Notes: generated by a model from the sequence alone, not told the origin. Positions 8,520 to 16,656 are shown, counted from the stretch's first letter. The stretch is DNA of 64,000 nt from Micavibrio sp. (GCA_030824965.1 JAPJQV010000004.1:90013-154012); one strand, 5' to 3'. Made by a program: numbers and translations.

Positions 8520-9638
8520 TCAGACTCTAAGCGGCATCAGAACGTAGAGCGCGGACAGATCGCTTGTATCCTGAATAATCGTTGGCGCGCTTGGATCGGA
8601 CATGCTCATACGGCACGCATCGTTTGAAATCTGGCTGGTAATATCCAGCAAATAACGTGCGTTAAACCCGATATCCAGACCGGCTACTTCGGAACGGACT
8701 TCGATCTCTTCCGTCGCAGATCCCGCTTCCGGAGAATTAGCTGAGATCACCATGATACGGTCTTTTAATGCAATTTTTACCGCACGTGATTTACCGTCAG
8801 AAATAGTCGAAACCCGGTCGATCGCCGCCGAAAACGCTTTTGGATCAACGTCCACAAACTTATCATTACCAGACGGAATAACACGCTGGTAATCCGGGAA
8901 TGTGCCGTCGATCAGCTTCGATGTCAGGATGATATGATCGAAAGCGAAGCTGATTTTTGTTTCGGACAAGGTGATCTTGATTGCATCCGCCGCTTCTTCC
9001 AAGAGCTTGCGTAGCTCCAATACTGTCTTACGCGGAATAATCACGCCCGGCATAGCGGACGCGCCTTCCGGCAGCGGCATCTCGAAACGGGCCAGGCGGT
9101 GACCGTCAGTTGCCACGGCACGCAAAACCGGCACACCCTCATTATCACCCGCATGCACGTAGATACCATTCAGGTAATAACGTGTCTCTTCCGTCGACAT
9201 GGCGAATTTTGTGCGGTCGATCAGGGCACGCAGATCGGCCGCCGGAATGGAAAAAGCGACCGGCAATTTCGTGCCGCCAAATTGCGGGAAGTCGGATACA
9301 GGAAGGCAGCTCAAACGGAAATCGGAGCGTCCCGCCTTAACGGTAATGAAATTTCCAGAGGCATCAAGCTCAATTGTAACCTTGCTGGTATCGGGAAGCT
9401 TACGAACAATATCGTGAATGGTTACAGCAGGCGCTGTTGTCGCTCCAGCTTTTTGCACATCAGCTGGCAAAGCTTCTGTCATCTCGACGTCCATATCGGT
9501 TGTCGCCAGAGTCAGCATGCCGTCTTCCGCCTTGAAAAGCACATTTGAGAGAATCGGAATGGTAGAACGGCGTTCGACAACGCTCTGGACGTGGTTGAGA
9601 GCGCGTAAGAGAGCGGCGCGATCAATGGAAAACTTCAT
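8520..9638 (-). CDS. dnaN: DNA polymerase III beta sliding clamp
   Basis: This 372-residue protein is the ring-shaped processivity clamp for DNA polymerase III and binds many repair enzymes through a hydrophobic cleft. The start at 9638 gives the family N-terminus MKFSIDRAALLRALNHVQSV; a longer open frame to 9719 adds 27 residues unlike the family and is rejected. The three clamp domains are present, the end (PTIIQDTSDLSALYVLMPLRV) is the usual YVLMPMRL-type tail, and length is normal. It is separated from dnaA by about 210 bases containing a terminator hairpin, so it probably has its own promoter and is transcribed with recF. Confidence 0.96.
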   Translation of the reverse strand: MKFSIDRAALLRALNHVQSVVERRSTIPILSNVLFKAEDGMLTLATTDMDVEMTEALPADVQKAGATTAPAVTIHDIVRKLPDTSKVTIELDASGNFITVKAGRSDFRLSCLPVSDFPQFGGTKLPVAFSIPAADLRALIDRTKFAMSTEETRYYLNGIYVHAGDNEGVPVLRAVATDGHRLARFEMPLPEGASAMPGVIIPRKTVLELRKLLEEAADAIKITLSETKISFAFDHIILTSKLIDGTFPDYQRVIPSGNDKFVDVDPKAFSAAIDRVSTISDGKSRAVKIALKDRIMVISANSPEAGSATEEIEVRSEVAGLDIGFNARYLLDITSQISNDACRMSMSDPSAPTIIQDTSDLSALYVLMPLRV

Positions 9639-9765
9639 AAGACACTGTACCTTTCGATTCGACTCATAGTGTGTATTTTGAGATGAACTGACTATAGCCA
9701 CAAAGGCATTTCCATCCAATGAATTTAATACCCTGTGGGCTTTTTATTCCCCAAAAATAAAGAAG

Positions 9766-9794
9766 AAAAACGGAGCTTAAATAGCTCCGTTTTT
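9766..9794. terminator. bidirectional Rho-independent terminator after dnaA
   Basis: AAAAACGGAGCT (9766-9777) is the exact complement of AGCTCCGTTTTT (9783-9794), with a five-base loop. There is a T run on either strand. It lies just downstream of the dnaA stop and upstream of dnaN, separating their transcripts. Confidence 0.85.
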
Positions 9795-9848
9795 GCATTT
9801 ATATCCTCTATTTTCGTAAATCCGCCCGTTTGTCCCGGGTTCTAGTAC

Positions 9849-11279
9849 TCAGCCAGTCAATGTGCGACGCAAGATTTCGATATCCTGCGCGAAAGCGACG
9901 TCTTCACCCGTCAACTCCTCGACCTTGCGAACCGCGTGCATGACAGTCGTATGATCGCGACCACCGAATTTACGTCCAATTTCCGGTAAGGAACGGGATG
10001 TCAATTGCTTGGCCAGATACATGGCAACCTGTCTCGGGCGAGCCACCTGGCGGGCACGGCGGGCAGAATGCATATCGGTCAGGCGGATATTGTAATGCTC
10101 GGCAACTTTTCGCTGAATCTCGTCAATCGTGATACGACGGTCATGGGCACGAAGAAGATCGGATAGGACGTCTTGAGTGCTTTCCAGCGTTACTTCCGAT
10201 TTCGTGACATCGGCATGAGCCACAATACGGTTGAGCGCGCCTTCAAGTTCACGAATATTCGAAACGACTTTAAGCGCCAGAAACTCAAGAACAGCATCCG
10301 GTACTTTCGCCTGCAATTGCGTACGCTTAGCTTCCAAAATGCCAAGGCGCAGTTCGTAAGTCGACGGATGAATATCAGCCACCAATCCCCATGACAGGCG
10401 GGAGCGCAGACGGTCATCAATACCTTGAATATCGGCAGGCGCTTTATCCGCAGAGATAATGATCTGCTTGTTCTGGTCGACCAGCGCGTTGAACGTGTGG
10501 AAGAATTCTTCCTGCGTTGAGTCTTTACCGGCGATAAACTGAATATCGTCGATCATCAAAACATCGACCGAGCGAATGATTTCCTTAAATGCCATTGTAT
10601 CTTGCGCGCGGATGGATTTCACGAACTGGTACATGAATTTCTCGGCGGAGAGATACATGACAGTTTTTTCCGGTTGCTTTTCACGCAAGGCCCAGGCGAT
10701 GGCATGCATCAGGTGAGTTTTACCGAGACCGACGCCACCATAAAGAAACAGCGGATTGAAAGGCACATTCGGACACTCAACGACGCGGCAGGCCGCGGCA
10801 TGGGCAAGGGCGTTTGATTTTCCGACGACGAAATTGTCGAATTTGAAACGTGGATCTAGAGGTGAAGACAGATCGAGTTTTTCCAGCTCATTCACATTTG
10901 CCTTAACCACTTTGGCAGGCGCCGGAGCTTCCTCATCATTCATGGACGAAGCGCTTGCCAGAACGACGATTTCCAGGCGCTTTACACTCTCGTCAAGAGC
11001 GGCGCACATCTCGGAAATGCGAACTGCATAATGAGATTGAATCCAGTCTTTCATAAAACGGGTGGGAACAGAGATTTCAAGCGTGCCGTGATAGCAAGCC
11101 TGCAACGTCATCGGCTTTAACCAGCTGCGGAATACGGCTTCACCGAATTCTTCGCGCAGCTGTTCATAAACGCGTGACCATAGAGTTTGTACTTCCGGGG
11201 TTGGATCGTAACTGTCAGGTGCCAGTGCCTGACCGTAAATGGATACAACTTTGGATTTCTTGCCCCCGAGGTCGTTCAT
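9849..11279 (-). CDS. dnaA: chromosomal replication initiator DnaA
   Basis: DnaA (476 residues) binds DnaA boxes at the origin and melts it in an ATP-dependent way. Domain I is at the N-terminus (WSRVYEQLREEFGEAVFRSWLKPM). A linker follows, then the AAA+ core with Walker A GGVGLGKTH at residues 181-189 and Walker B VLMIDDIQFI. Domain IV has the box-recognition signature GGRDHTTVMHAVRKVEEL near the C-terminus. Start and length are typical for alphaproteobacteria, and GGAG lies about ten bases upstream of the ATG. The gene is followed by a strong terminator. The 400-base upstream leader contains a perfect 9-base inverted repeat that could be regulatory. Confidence 0.97.
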   Translation of the reverse strand: MNDLGGKKSKVVSIYGQALAPDSYDPTPEVQTLWSRVYEQLREEFGEAVFRSWLKPMTLQACYHGTLEISVPTRFMKDWIQSHYAVRISEMCAALDESVKRLEIVVLASASSMNDEEAPAPAKVVKANVNELEKLDLSSPLDPRFKFDNFVVGKSNALAHAAACRVVECPNVPFNPLFLYGGVGLGKTHLMHAIAWALREKQPEKTVMYLSAEKFMYQFVKSIRAQDTMAFKEIIRSVDVLMIDDIQFIAGKDSTQEEFFHTFNALVDQNKQIIISADKAPADIQGIDDRLRSRLSWGLVADIHPSTYELRLGILEAKRTQLQAKVPDAVLEFLALKVVSNIRELEGALNRIVAHADVTKSEVTLESTQDVLSDLLRAHDRRITIDEIQRKVAEHYNIRLTDMHSARRARQVARPRQVAMYLAKQLTSRSLPEIGRKFGGRDHTTVMHAVRKVEELTGEDVAFAQDIEILRRTLTG

Positions 11280-11447
11280 ATTATCTCTACTCCAATGTTA
11301 AAATGTTATATTTCGGCCCGCGCATTCTTTTCAGCCATGGATATCCAACCCGATATTGAAATCAGGCAATAAGATACCGCGTGCGACAATGCATATTGCC
11401 GCTTTGGGAAAAGATCTGACGTTGGTCATTAAACTGACAGAGGCAAA

Positions 11448-11468
11448 ATAAAAGAGACCCTCTTTTAT
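11448..11468. promoter_or_regulatory. perfect inverted repeat in the dnaA leader
   Basis: ATAAAAGAG (11448-11456) and CTCTTTTAT (11460-11468) are exact reverse complements separated by ACC. On the dnaA strand the position is about 170-190 bases before the start codon. It could be an operator or a small leader hairpin; nothing in the sequence decides which. Confidence 0.4.
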
Positions 11469-11639
11469 CCGTCTGTCCAACTACCCTTTTTTACCTACCC
11501 TTAGTTTTTTAGACCGGAAGGTTACCGGCTGGCGGGTTTTTCTCTCCCCCCGCTCTTCAAACTCAGTGTTACCGCATTTTATTTTTTCTGCCTGCTTTCG
11601 CGATAGAAAAACGGCAGATTGAATTCACGACTAATCGCC

Positions 11640-11660
11640 CGAAGCTTAAAAGAAGCTTCG
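11640..11660. terminator. hairpin downstream of rpsT, possible terminator
   Basis: CGAAGCTT at 11640-11647 pairs fully with AAGCTTCG at 11653-11660 around AAAAG. It lies about 25 bases past the rpsT stop. On the rpsT strand it is not followed by a T run, so termination may be weak or it may only protect the 3' end. Confidence 0.45.
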
Positions 11661-11685
11661 TTTATCATGAATTTAAATTCTTTAC

Positions 11686-11973
11686 TTAGCTTGCCTTTTT
11701 AGCGGCAGGTTTCTTGTCAGATTTCAATTTGGCCGACAGTCTAGAAATTTTACGGGCTGCCGTTTTTTTGTGGATGACGCCTTTGGAAACGCCACGCATG
11801 ATTTCAGGTTGCGCCGCTTTGAAGGCAGCCGCAGCAGCTTCAGCATCGCCAGCATTTACAGCCGCTTCAATTTTCTTGATGAAGGTCTTGATACGGCTCT
11901 TGCGGGCGGCATTGATCTTTGCGCGTTTTGGATTTTGCTTGGCCCGTTTCTTGGCGGAGGCGTGATTTGCCAT
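11686..11973 (-). CDS. rpsT: 30S ribosomal protein S20
   Basis: A 95-residue, strongly basic protein begins MANHASAKKRAKQNPKRAKINAARKSR-like, the standard S20 opening, and ends in a Lys/Ala-rich tail. S20 binds 16S rRNA directly during early assembly of the small subunit. The pattern of three long helices with Lys and Arg along them fits the family, as does the length. It lies upstream of dnaA on the same strand, a neighbour order common in alphaproteobacteria. The 400-base gap and the intervening hairpin suggest separate transcription units. Confidence 0.95.
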   Translation of the reverse strand: MANHASAKKRAKQNPKRAKINAARKSRIKTFIKKIEAAVNAGDAEAAAAAFKAAQPEIMRGVSKGVIHKKTAARKISRLSAKLKSDKKPAAKKAS

Positions 11974-12091
11974 CTGTTTTCTAATCTCTAAAAGTTATTC
12001 AGTTTTCGTTGCTAGAGGGAGTTTTTAATCGTCTTATCCCCAACCTGTCAAGCATATCAGTCATGATATTTTTAAAATTTTTTTCTTGCCT

Positions 12092-12472
12092 TTAAGGCTG
12101 ATTTGGGGAAACCGCAAAACTCACCAAACTCTCGGTTTGAAGTTTCTCCAGATTCACAATGAGTTGCTCCCCGTTTCTCGAGAATCGCGCTAGCACAGGC
12201 GTGGATAAAATATGCGTCCAGCCGAGCGCAGGAAGCGTTTCGTTATAAAATTTAAAGATGTCGGCAGGGCGTATGTTGGCCGTTTTTACTGTCTCCTCGA
12301 CAATTCTTCCTTCCGCTTTGTCGAAAACGATCCGGCTATCTTTGATTTCCGTCATCTGGGGCATCAGCGGGATATCAGGCATCGATGCCAAATAGCGCGT
12401 TTCGGCCTGTGCCGACGCCGCGATCAAAGTAAACAAAACCGCTAGAAAAATCCGTTTCATTTTGAACTTCAT
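12092..12472 (-). CDS. small exported protein of unknown function
   Basis: The 126-residue product has a Sec signal peptide (MKFKMKRIFLAVLFTLIAASAQA, likely cleaved after the last Ala; an internal ATG four codons later is an alternative start). The mature part of about 100 residues includes RPADIFKFYNETLPALGWTHI, a pattern seen in small periplasmic proteins of unknown role. No cysteines or known catalytic motif are visible. The ATG overlaps the mutM stop codon by four bases (ATGA), so it is translated with mutM, but the periplasmic location argues against a direct role in DNA repair. Confidence 0.75.
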   Translation of the reverse strand: MKFKMKRIFLAVLFTLIAASAQAETRYLASMPDIPLMPQMTEIKDSRIVFDKAEGRIVEETVKTANIRPADIFKFYNETLPALGWTHILSTPVLARFSRNGEQLIVNLEKLQTESLVSFAVSPNQP

Positions 12473-13314
12473 ATCTGTTTTCGCGGACAGTAAAAAGTAG
12501 ATCTTCCGCCTTGGACAATCTTTTGCACACCTCCAGTTTGCGCCACGTCACAAATACAGTTGCGGCAAGCCTTTCCGGCCCGGTCGTAAACAGCGAATTT
12601 ATGCTGGAAATAGCCCAAGTCACCATTGGTTTTACGGTAGTCCTTTAGTGTCGAACCACCGGCTTTGATTGCCGCTTTCAATACTTTTTTGACTGCCGAT
12701 GTCAGGCGCCTGATCTGGTCCGCGCTCAGTTTTTGCGCCGACATTTGTGGATGTATGCCGGCCTCGAATAAGGCTTCCGAAGCATAGATATTTCCGACCC
12801 CAACCACCAAAGTCTGGTCCATTAATACGACTTTCACCGGTCCTTTGCGTGACTTTAGAATACGTGACAGAAATGCGGGCGAGAATTCAGACGATAGCGG
12901 CTCCGGGCCCAAATGTGAAAAAAGCCTGTGATTAGTGATATTTTCCTCATCTATGAGCTCGATTAGGCCAAAGCGCCGCGGATCGTTAAAGACGATATCT
13001 TTGCCGTTCGACAGATGCAAAATCAGATGATCATGTTTCTGCTTTTCAATTTTTCGATCAGCAGCATGAATATGAATCCGCCCGGACATACCAAGATGAA
13101 TAGTAAGGATTTTACCGCCGATTAAATGGATCAGGATGTATTTTGCTCTCCGCGTGACATCCATAATACCCTTATTTTTCAAGGATAAATCGAGATTTTT
13201 GGGCACAGGAATTCGGATTTTTTCGCTTAACGTTTCCGATGATTGGATCTTGGCGCCTTGAGCAACAGCTTTTAATTCGGTAACCACCGTTTCTACTTCT
13301 GGCAGTTCGGGCAT
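12469..13314 (-). CDS. mutM: formamidopyrimidine-DNA glycosylase with atypical zinc finger
   Basis: MutM/Fpg (281 residues) excises 8-oxoguanine and ring-opened purines and nicks the abasic site. The catalytic N-terminus MPELPEVETVV, with Pro2 and Glu3, is intact, as is the helix-two-turn-helix segment (LVVGVGNIYASEALFEAGIHP). The C-terminal zinc finger is odd. The family has four cysteines, with the final pair in a FYCxxC arrangement; here the end reads FYCPRKQI, so Lys279 stands where the last Cys is expected. Cysteines at 250, 253, 255 and 276 remain, and Cys255 could substitute. The GGRSTFYC DNA-contact loop is normal. It is co-transcribed with the small exported protein. Confidence 0.93.
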   Translation of the reverse strand: MPELPEVETVVTELKAVAQGAKIQSSETLSEKIRIPVPKNLDLSLKNKGIMDVTRRAKYILIHLIGGKILTIHLGMSGRIHIHAADRKIEKQKHDHLILHLSNGKDIVFNDPRRFGLIELIDEENITNHRLFSHLGPEPLSSEFSPAFLSRILKSRKGPVKVVLMDQTLVVGVGNIYASEALFEAGIHPQMSAQKLSADQIRRLTSAVKKVLKAAIKAGGSTLKDYRKTNGDLGYFQHKFAVYDRAGKACRNCICDVAQTGGVQKIVQGGRSTFYCPRKQI

Positions 13315-13325
13315 CGCGTTTATCC

Positions 13326-13961
13326 TTATGGCTCTCGCGCGATTTTAACCCAAGGCATTTGCGCGCCGAAAATAATCTGGGTCGCCTCTTCCGGATTATC
13401 AAGACGCCGTACCTCGCTGGCTGGAGTTCGCCACGTCATGATCCGGCCGTCGGTTTCGGCATAAAGACTGACCGAGTTCACGTCTAGCGGATAAAACCTG
13501 TATTCGTAATGCCGGGGGTCAATCGGGGAACCGAGATCCTTTCGTCCCTGCAAGACTATTACATTGCCTTCCGTCCGATATCCGCCGCGCAGGAAGCTTC
13601 GCGACACCGCGCTGCTATCCAAATAAGTGATGATTTCAAAAAGCCCGTTGCCTATCTTAAGAACGGCGATGCGTTCATCTTTTTTATACAACCATGTACC
13701 GCGTAGCTGGGCGTCCGTCAGGACCGCTTTATCGCTTTGGGGCTCAAGGCGCGATTGCAAATACGAATCTTTAGAAGCCTCACGCCGCCCGGCAAAATTC
13801 ATAGCCAAAGCGATCAAAACGGCCAGCGTAAGAGCGATAAAAAATATAACCACAAGATGCCCGGGGAGTCGGCCCAGCGATTCCTGCGCCATTTTTGCAA
13901 GGGCCCTGAATGGATTTTCACGCGGCAACGGTTCGGGATTTTCAGGTTTCAGCAAAGACAT
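13326..13961 (-). CDS. single-pass membrane protein of unknown function
   Basis: With the start at ATG 13961 the product is 211 residues. A longer open frame to 14078 runs through the groEL terminator and the groEL 3' end and is rejected. The N-terminal 35 residues are cytoplasmic and Pro/Arg-rich; residues about 36-56 (HLVVIFFIALTLAVLIALAMNFA) form one membrane helix. The remainder, probably periplasmic, is a beta-rich domain (GTWLYKKDERIAVLKIGNGLFEIITYLD). No known motif is recognised. The gene starts about 20 bases after the groEL terminator stem and lies just before mutM, so it may be read through from groEL at low level or have a promoter inside that short gap. Confidence 0.65.
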   Translation of the reverse strand: MSLLKPENPEPLPRENPFRALAKMAQESLGRLPGHLVVIFFIALTLAVLIALAMNFAGRREASKDSYLQSRLEPQSDKAVLTDAQLRGTWLYKKDERIAVLKIGNGLFEIITYLDSSAVSRSFLRGGYRTEGNVIVLQGRKDLGSPIDPRHYEYRFYPLDVNSVSLYAETDGRIMTWRTPASEVRRLDNPEEATQIIFGAQMPWVKIAREP

Positions 13962-13974
13962 GAATAAACAATAT

Positions 13975-14006
13975 AATAAAAAAGGGCCGGAAAAAACCGG
14001 CCCTTT
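13975..14006 (-). terminator. Rho-independent terminator of groESL
   Basis: AAAGGGCCGG (13981-13990) and CCGGCCCTTT (13997-14006) are exact complements around a six-base loop. Read on the minus strand the hairpin is followed by a T-rich run. It begins 22 bases after the groEL stop codon. Confidence 0.9.
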
Positions 14007-14028
14007 GAAATATTTATAACGAAAAGGA

Positions 14029-15672
14029 TTAGAAATCCATGCCGCCCATGCCGCCCATGCCTGCGCCAGGATGAGCATCAGCCTTGTCGTCTTTTGGCAT
14101 GTCGGTGATCATCGCTTCGGTGGTGATCATAATACCGGCAACCGAGGACGCGTTCTGAAGCGCGACGCGGACAACCTTAACCGGGTCGATAATTCCGGCT
14201 TTGACGAGATCGGTATATTCGTCGTTTTGCGCATCGTAACCAAAGTTTGCTTCTTTGGATTCGAGGAGCTTGCCAACGACGATCGAGCCTTCCTTACCGG
14301 CATTTTCGACGATCTGGCGGATTGGCGCTTGCAGGGCACGGCGGATCATTTCGATACCGGCTTGCTGGTCTGCGTTATCGGCCTTGAGACCTTCCAGAGC
14401 TTTCGACGCCGCCAGGAGAGCCGTACCGCCGCCTGGGACGATACCTTCTTCAACGGCCGCGCGTGTTGCATGCATCGCATCGTCAACGCGGTCTTTACGC
14501 TCTTTCACTTCGACTTCGGACGCGCCGCCGACGCGGATAACGGCAACACCGCCGGCAAGTTTCGCCAGACGCTCCTGCAGTTTCTCGCGGTCGTAATCGG
14601 AAGACGTTTCTTCGATTTGCGCCTTGATCTGGGCAATACGGCCTTCGATCTCGCCTTCTTTGCCTGCGCCGTCGATGATTGTCGTATCGTCTTTCGAGAT
14701 ACGAACTTTCTTTGATGTACCAAGCATGTCCAGCGTAACCGATTCCAGTTTGATGCCGAGATCTTCGGAGATTACCTGACCGGCTGTCAGGATCGCCATA
14801 TCTTCAAGCATCGCCTTACGACGGTCACCAAAGCCAGGAGCCTTTACAGCCGCGACTTTCAAACCGCCGCGCAGCTTGTTGACAACCAACGTCGCCAAGG
14901 CTTCGCCTTCGATGTCTTCAGCCACGATAACCAATGGGCGACCGGATTGAACGACAGCTTCCAGAACCGGCAGGATAGACTGCAGGTTGGAGAGTTTCTT
15001 CTCGCAAAGCAGAATATAAGGATTATCCAGCTCGACGATCATTTTCTCCGGGTTTGTCACGAAATAAGGTGACAGGTAACCGCGGTCGAATTGCATACCT
15101 TCAACGACTTCCAGTTCTGTTTCCAGAGATTTGGCTTCTTCGACAGTGATGACGCCTTCTTTGCCGACCTTTTCCATAGCTTCAGCCAGTTTCTTCGCAA
15201 CGTCTGAATCGCCGTTGGCAGAGATATAAGCGACTTGCTCGATTTCCTGGTTGGTCGCGACAGGTTTCGCCAGTTTCTTCAATGCGTTGACCGCTTCGAC
15301 AACAGCTTTGTCGATACCGCGTTTTAGATCCATCGGGTTCATGCCAGCAGCAACAGCCTTGACGCCTTCTTGTGCAATCGCTTGCGCCAGAACGGTTGCC
15401 GTTGTTGTGCCGTCACCGGCCTGGTCGTTGGCTTTGGAGGCCACTTCGCGAACGAGCTGAGCGCCCATATTTTCGAATCTTTCCGGCAACTCGATTTCTT
15501 TTGCAACGGAAACGCCGTCTTTTGTCGAACGTGGCGCGCCGAAAGATTTGTCGATGATAACGTTACGGCCTTTCGGACCAAGCGTTACCTTGACGGCGTC
15601 AGCAAGAATGTTAACACCTTTTAGCATGCGGCGACGGGCTTCCCCGCCATTTTGGATTTGTTTTGCAGCCAT
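14029..15672 (-). CDS. groEL: chaperonin GroEL (60 kDa)
   Basis: GroEL (547 residues) forms the double-ring chamber that folds proteins with GroES and ATP. The N-terminus (AAKQIQNGGEARRRMLKGVNILADAVKVTLGPKGRNV), the nucleotide loop DGTTTATVLAQAI and the C-terminal Gly-Met repeats GGMGGMDF are all intact, and the length is standard. A ribosome-binding AAAGGAA lies nine bases upstream of the ATG. It follows groES by about 27 bases in one operon under CIRCE control and ends at a strong terminator. Confidence 0.98.
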   Translation of the reverse strand: MAAKQIQNGGEARRRMLKGVNILADAVKVTLGPKGRNVIIDKSFGAPRSTKDGVSVAKEIELPERFENMGAQLVREVASKANDQAGDGTTTATVLAQAIAQEGVKAVAAGMNPMDLKRGIDKAVVEAVNALKKLAKPVATNQEIEQVAYISANGDSDVAKKLAEAMEKVGKEGVITVEEAKSLETELEVVEGMQFDRGYLSPYFVTNPEKMIVELDNPYILLCEKKLSNLQSILPVLEAVVQSGRPLVIVAEDIEGEALATLVVNKLRGGLKVAAVKAPGFGDRRKAMLEDMAILTAGQVISEDLGIKLESVTLDMLGTSKKVRISKDDTTIIDGAGKEGEIEGRIAQIKAQIEETSSDYDREKLQERLAKLAGGVAVIRVGGASEVEVKERKDRVDDAMHATRAAVEEGIVPGGGTALLAASKALEGLKADNADQQAGIEMIRRALQAPIRQIVENAGKEGSIVVGKLLESKEANFGYDAQNDEYTDLVKAGIIDPVKVVRVALQNASSVAGIMITTEAMITDMPKDDKADAHPGAGMGGMGGMDF

Positions 15673-15699
15673 TGTTTTATTCCTTTGTTTTAAAATTGA

Positions 15700-15996
15700 T
15701 TAAGCGGCTTGATCTATAACGCCCATGATGTCGGATTCTTTCATAACGAGCAGCTCTTCGCCGTCGATCTGAACTTCAGTACCGGACCATTTGGAAAAGA
15801 GAACGCGGTCACCTGCTTTAACGTCAAGCGCGATCACTTTTCCGGCTTCGTCGCGAAGACCTGTACCGACAGCGACGATTTCGCCTTCCATCGGCTTTTC
15901 CTTAGCGGTGTCCGGAATAATGATCCCACCTGCGGTTTTTTCGTTTTGCTCTACGCGGCGCAAAAGTACGCGGTCATGCAAAGGACGGAATTTCAT
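15700..15996 (-). CDS. groES: co-chaperonin GroES (10 kDa)
   Basis: GroES (98 residues) forms the heptameric lid of the GroEL chamber. The start at ATG 15996 gives MKFRPLHDRVLLRRVEQNEKTAGGIIIPDTAKEKP, where the segment NEKTAGGIIIPDTA is the mobile loop that touches GroEL. A GGAG ribosome-binding site lies about eight bases upstream. A longer frame to 16038 crosses the leader and is rejected. Transcription is predicted from the promoter at 16073-16101, whose start would fall inside the CIRCE operator. Confidence 0.97.
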   Translation of the reverse strand: MKFRPLHDRVLLRRVEQNEKTAGGIIIPDTAKEKPMEGEIVAVGTGLRDEAGKVIALDVKAGDRVLFSKWSGTEVQIDGEELLVMKESDIMGVIDQAA

Positions 15997-16044
15997 GTGT
16001 TTGTCTCTCCATATTGTTGGTTTAATCCCCCGCCGCATGAGTTG

Positions 16045-16071
16045 TTAGCACTCATCCCAAGCGAGTGCCAA
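16045..16071 (-). promoter_or_regulatory. CIRCE operator (HrcA binding site) of groESL
   Basis: TTAGCACTC (16045-16053), a nine-base spacer and GAGTGCCAA (16063-16071) match the CIRCE consensus TTAGCACTC-N9-GAGTGCTAA with one mismatch. It lies about 50 bases upstream of groES. CIRCE binds the repressor HrcA, so heat-shock control of groESL by HrcA follows from the known family. Confidence 0.93.
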
Positions 16072-16072
16072 C

Positions 16073-16101
16073 TAGATAGGATGTTCTGCTAAAAATGGCA
16101 A
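16073..16101 (-). promoter_or_regulatory. predicted sigma-70-type promoter of groESL
   Basis: On the minus strand TTGCCA (16096-16101) and TATCTA (16073-16078) are separated by exactly 17 bases. Transcription would start within the adjacent CIRCE inverted repeat, which is the arrangement expected for HrcA repression. Confidence 0.75.
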
Positions 16102-16186
16102 GTTTTTCAGACAAAATTAATAATTGAATCCCACAATTGTTAGAATGGCCCAAACTTGACTTCGAATAATAAACAGGAGGTTTGTT

Positions 16187-16453
16187 ATGGCAAATTTTGA
16201 GCGGCAATTTCTCAAAGACTACCGTTTAACGACGGCAGAAATCGTCTACCATCTCCCCGACCATCCGAAACTTCTGCAAACTTTTCTCTGGCAGGAATAC
16301 GATATCGCCCCGGAATTTCCGGTCCTTTTCAAATTCCTGGATTTCTGGAAACATGAAATCGAAGGTACGCTGCATTCGGTGATCGTCGCTTCGAATAAAT
16401 TAATCACGCCGGGCGATACGCGATTTTATGACCACGAAATCACACTGCAATAA
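16187..16453 (+). CDS. usg: Usg family protein
   Basis: This 88-residue protein (ANFERQFLKDYRLTTAEI, DHPKLLQTFLWQEYD, FPVLFKFLDFWKHEIEG) matches the Usg family. The family is small, found almost only in alphaproteobacteria, and named from a gene next to trp genes in Caulobacter. Its biochemical role is unknown. A strong AGGAGG ribosome-binding site lies seven bases upstream of ATG 16187. It is divergent from groESL, and no trp genes are present here, so this context adds nothing on function. Its presence is a good taxonomic marker. Confidence 0.85.
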   Translation: MANFERQFLKDYRLTTAEIVYHLPDHPKLLQTFLWQEYDIAPEFPVLFKFLDFWKHEIEGTLHSVIVASNKLITPGDTRFYDHEITLQ

Positions 16454-16565
16454 CCTTGAAATTTAAATAAAACCAAGCCATGCTTTTAAGCGTTAGGCTT
16501 AATCCCGAAAAGCCACGCCGTCTTTCGGCCATCCCCAAGGCGCACGGCGGGGAGCTTTCTCCAAT

Positions 16566-16602
16566 CGTCATTGCGAGAAGCTTTAGCGACACGGCAATCC
16601 AG
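16566..16602. repeat. dispersed intergenic repeat of the CGTCATTGCGAG type
   Basis: The segment begins CGTCATTGCGAGAAGC and ends GCGACACGGCAATCCAG. This wording, TTGCGAG then CGGCAATCCAG, is that of a widely dispersed repeat between genes of alphaproteobacteria. The two halves are partly complementary (TTGC/GCAA). One copy is seen in this window. Confidence 0.6.
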
Positions 16603-16626
16603 AATCCTTCCAAAACTTCGGAGAAA

Positions 16627-16656
16627 AAGGGGGACGGAGTAAATCACTCCGTCCGG
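16627..16656 (-). terminator. terminator-like hairpin after the ferredoxin gene
   Basis: GGACGGAGT (16632-16640) and ACTCCGTCC (16646-16654) are perfect complements around AAATC. On the minus strand the stem is followed by CCC and then five T. It lies about 110 bases downstream of the ferredoxin stop. Confidence 0.6.

Larger units (their letters stand above)
11280..11685. other. dnaA-rpsT intergenic region, no gene seen
   Basis: These 406 bases carry no credible gene on either strand. They contain a perfect inverted repeat at 11448-11468 (ATAAAAGAG, 3-base spacer, CTCTTTTAT) and a pyrimidine-rich stretch from about 11460 to 11560. A hairpin CGAAGCTT-AAAAG-AAGCTTCG lies at 11640-11660, just downstream of rpsT. 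I searched by eye for DnaA boxes (TTATCCACA and close variants) and found none, so an origin here is not supported. Confidence 0.6.

Noticed and set aside
11280..11685. Possible origin of replication beside dnaA
   Set aside because: No DnaA box close to TTATCCACA could be found on either strand here, nor a clear AT-rich unwinding element. Being next to dnaA is not enough.
13962..14078. Longer start for the membrane protein upstream of mutM
   Set aside because: The extension would cross the groESL terminator and the groEL 3' end.
14071..14715. 214-residue open frame antisense to groEL
   Set aside because: A shadow of the codon pattern of groEL; groEL itself is unambiguous.
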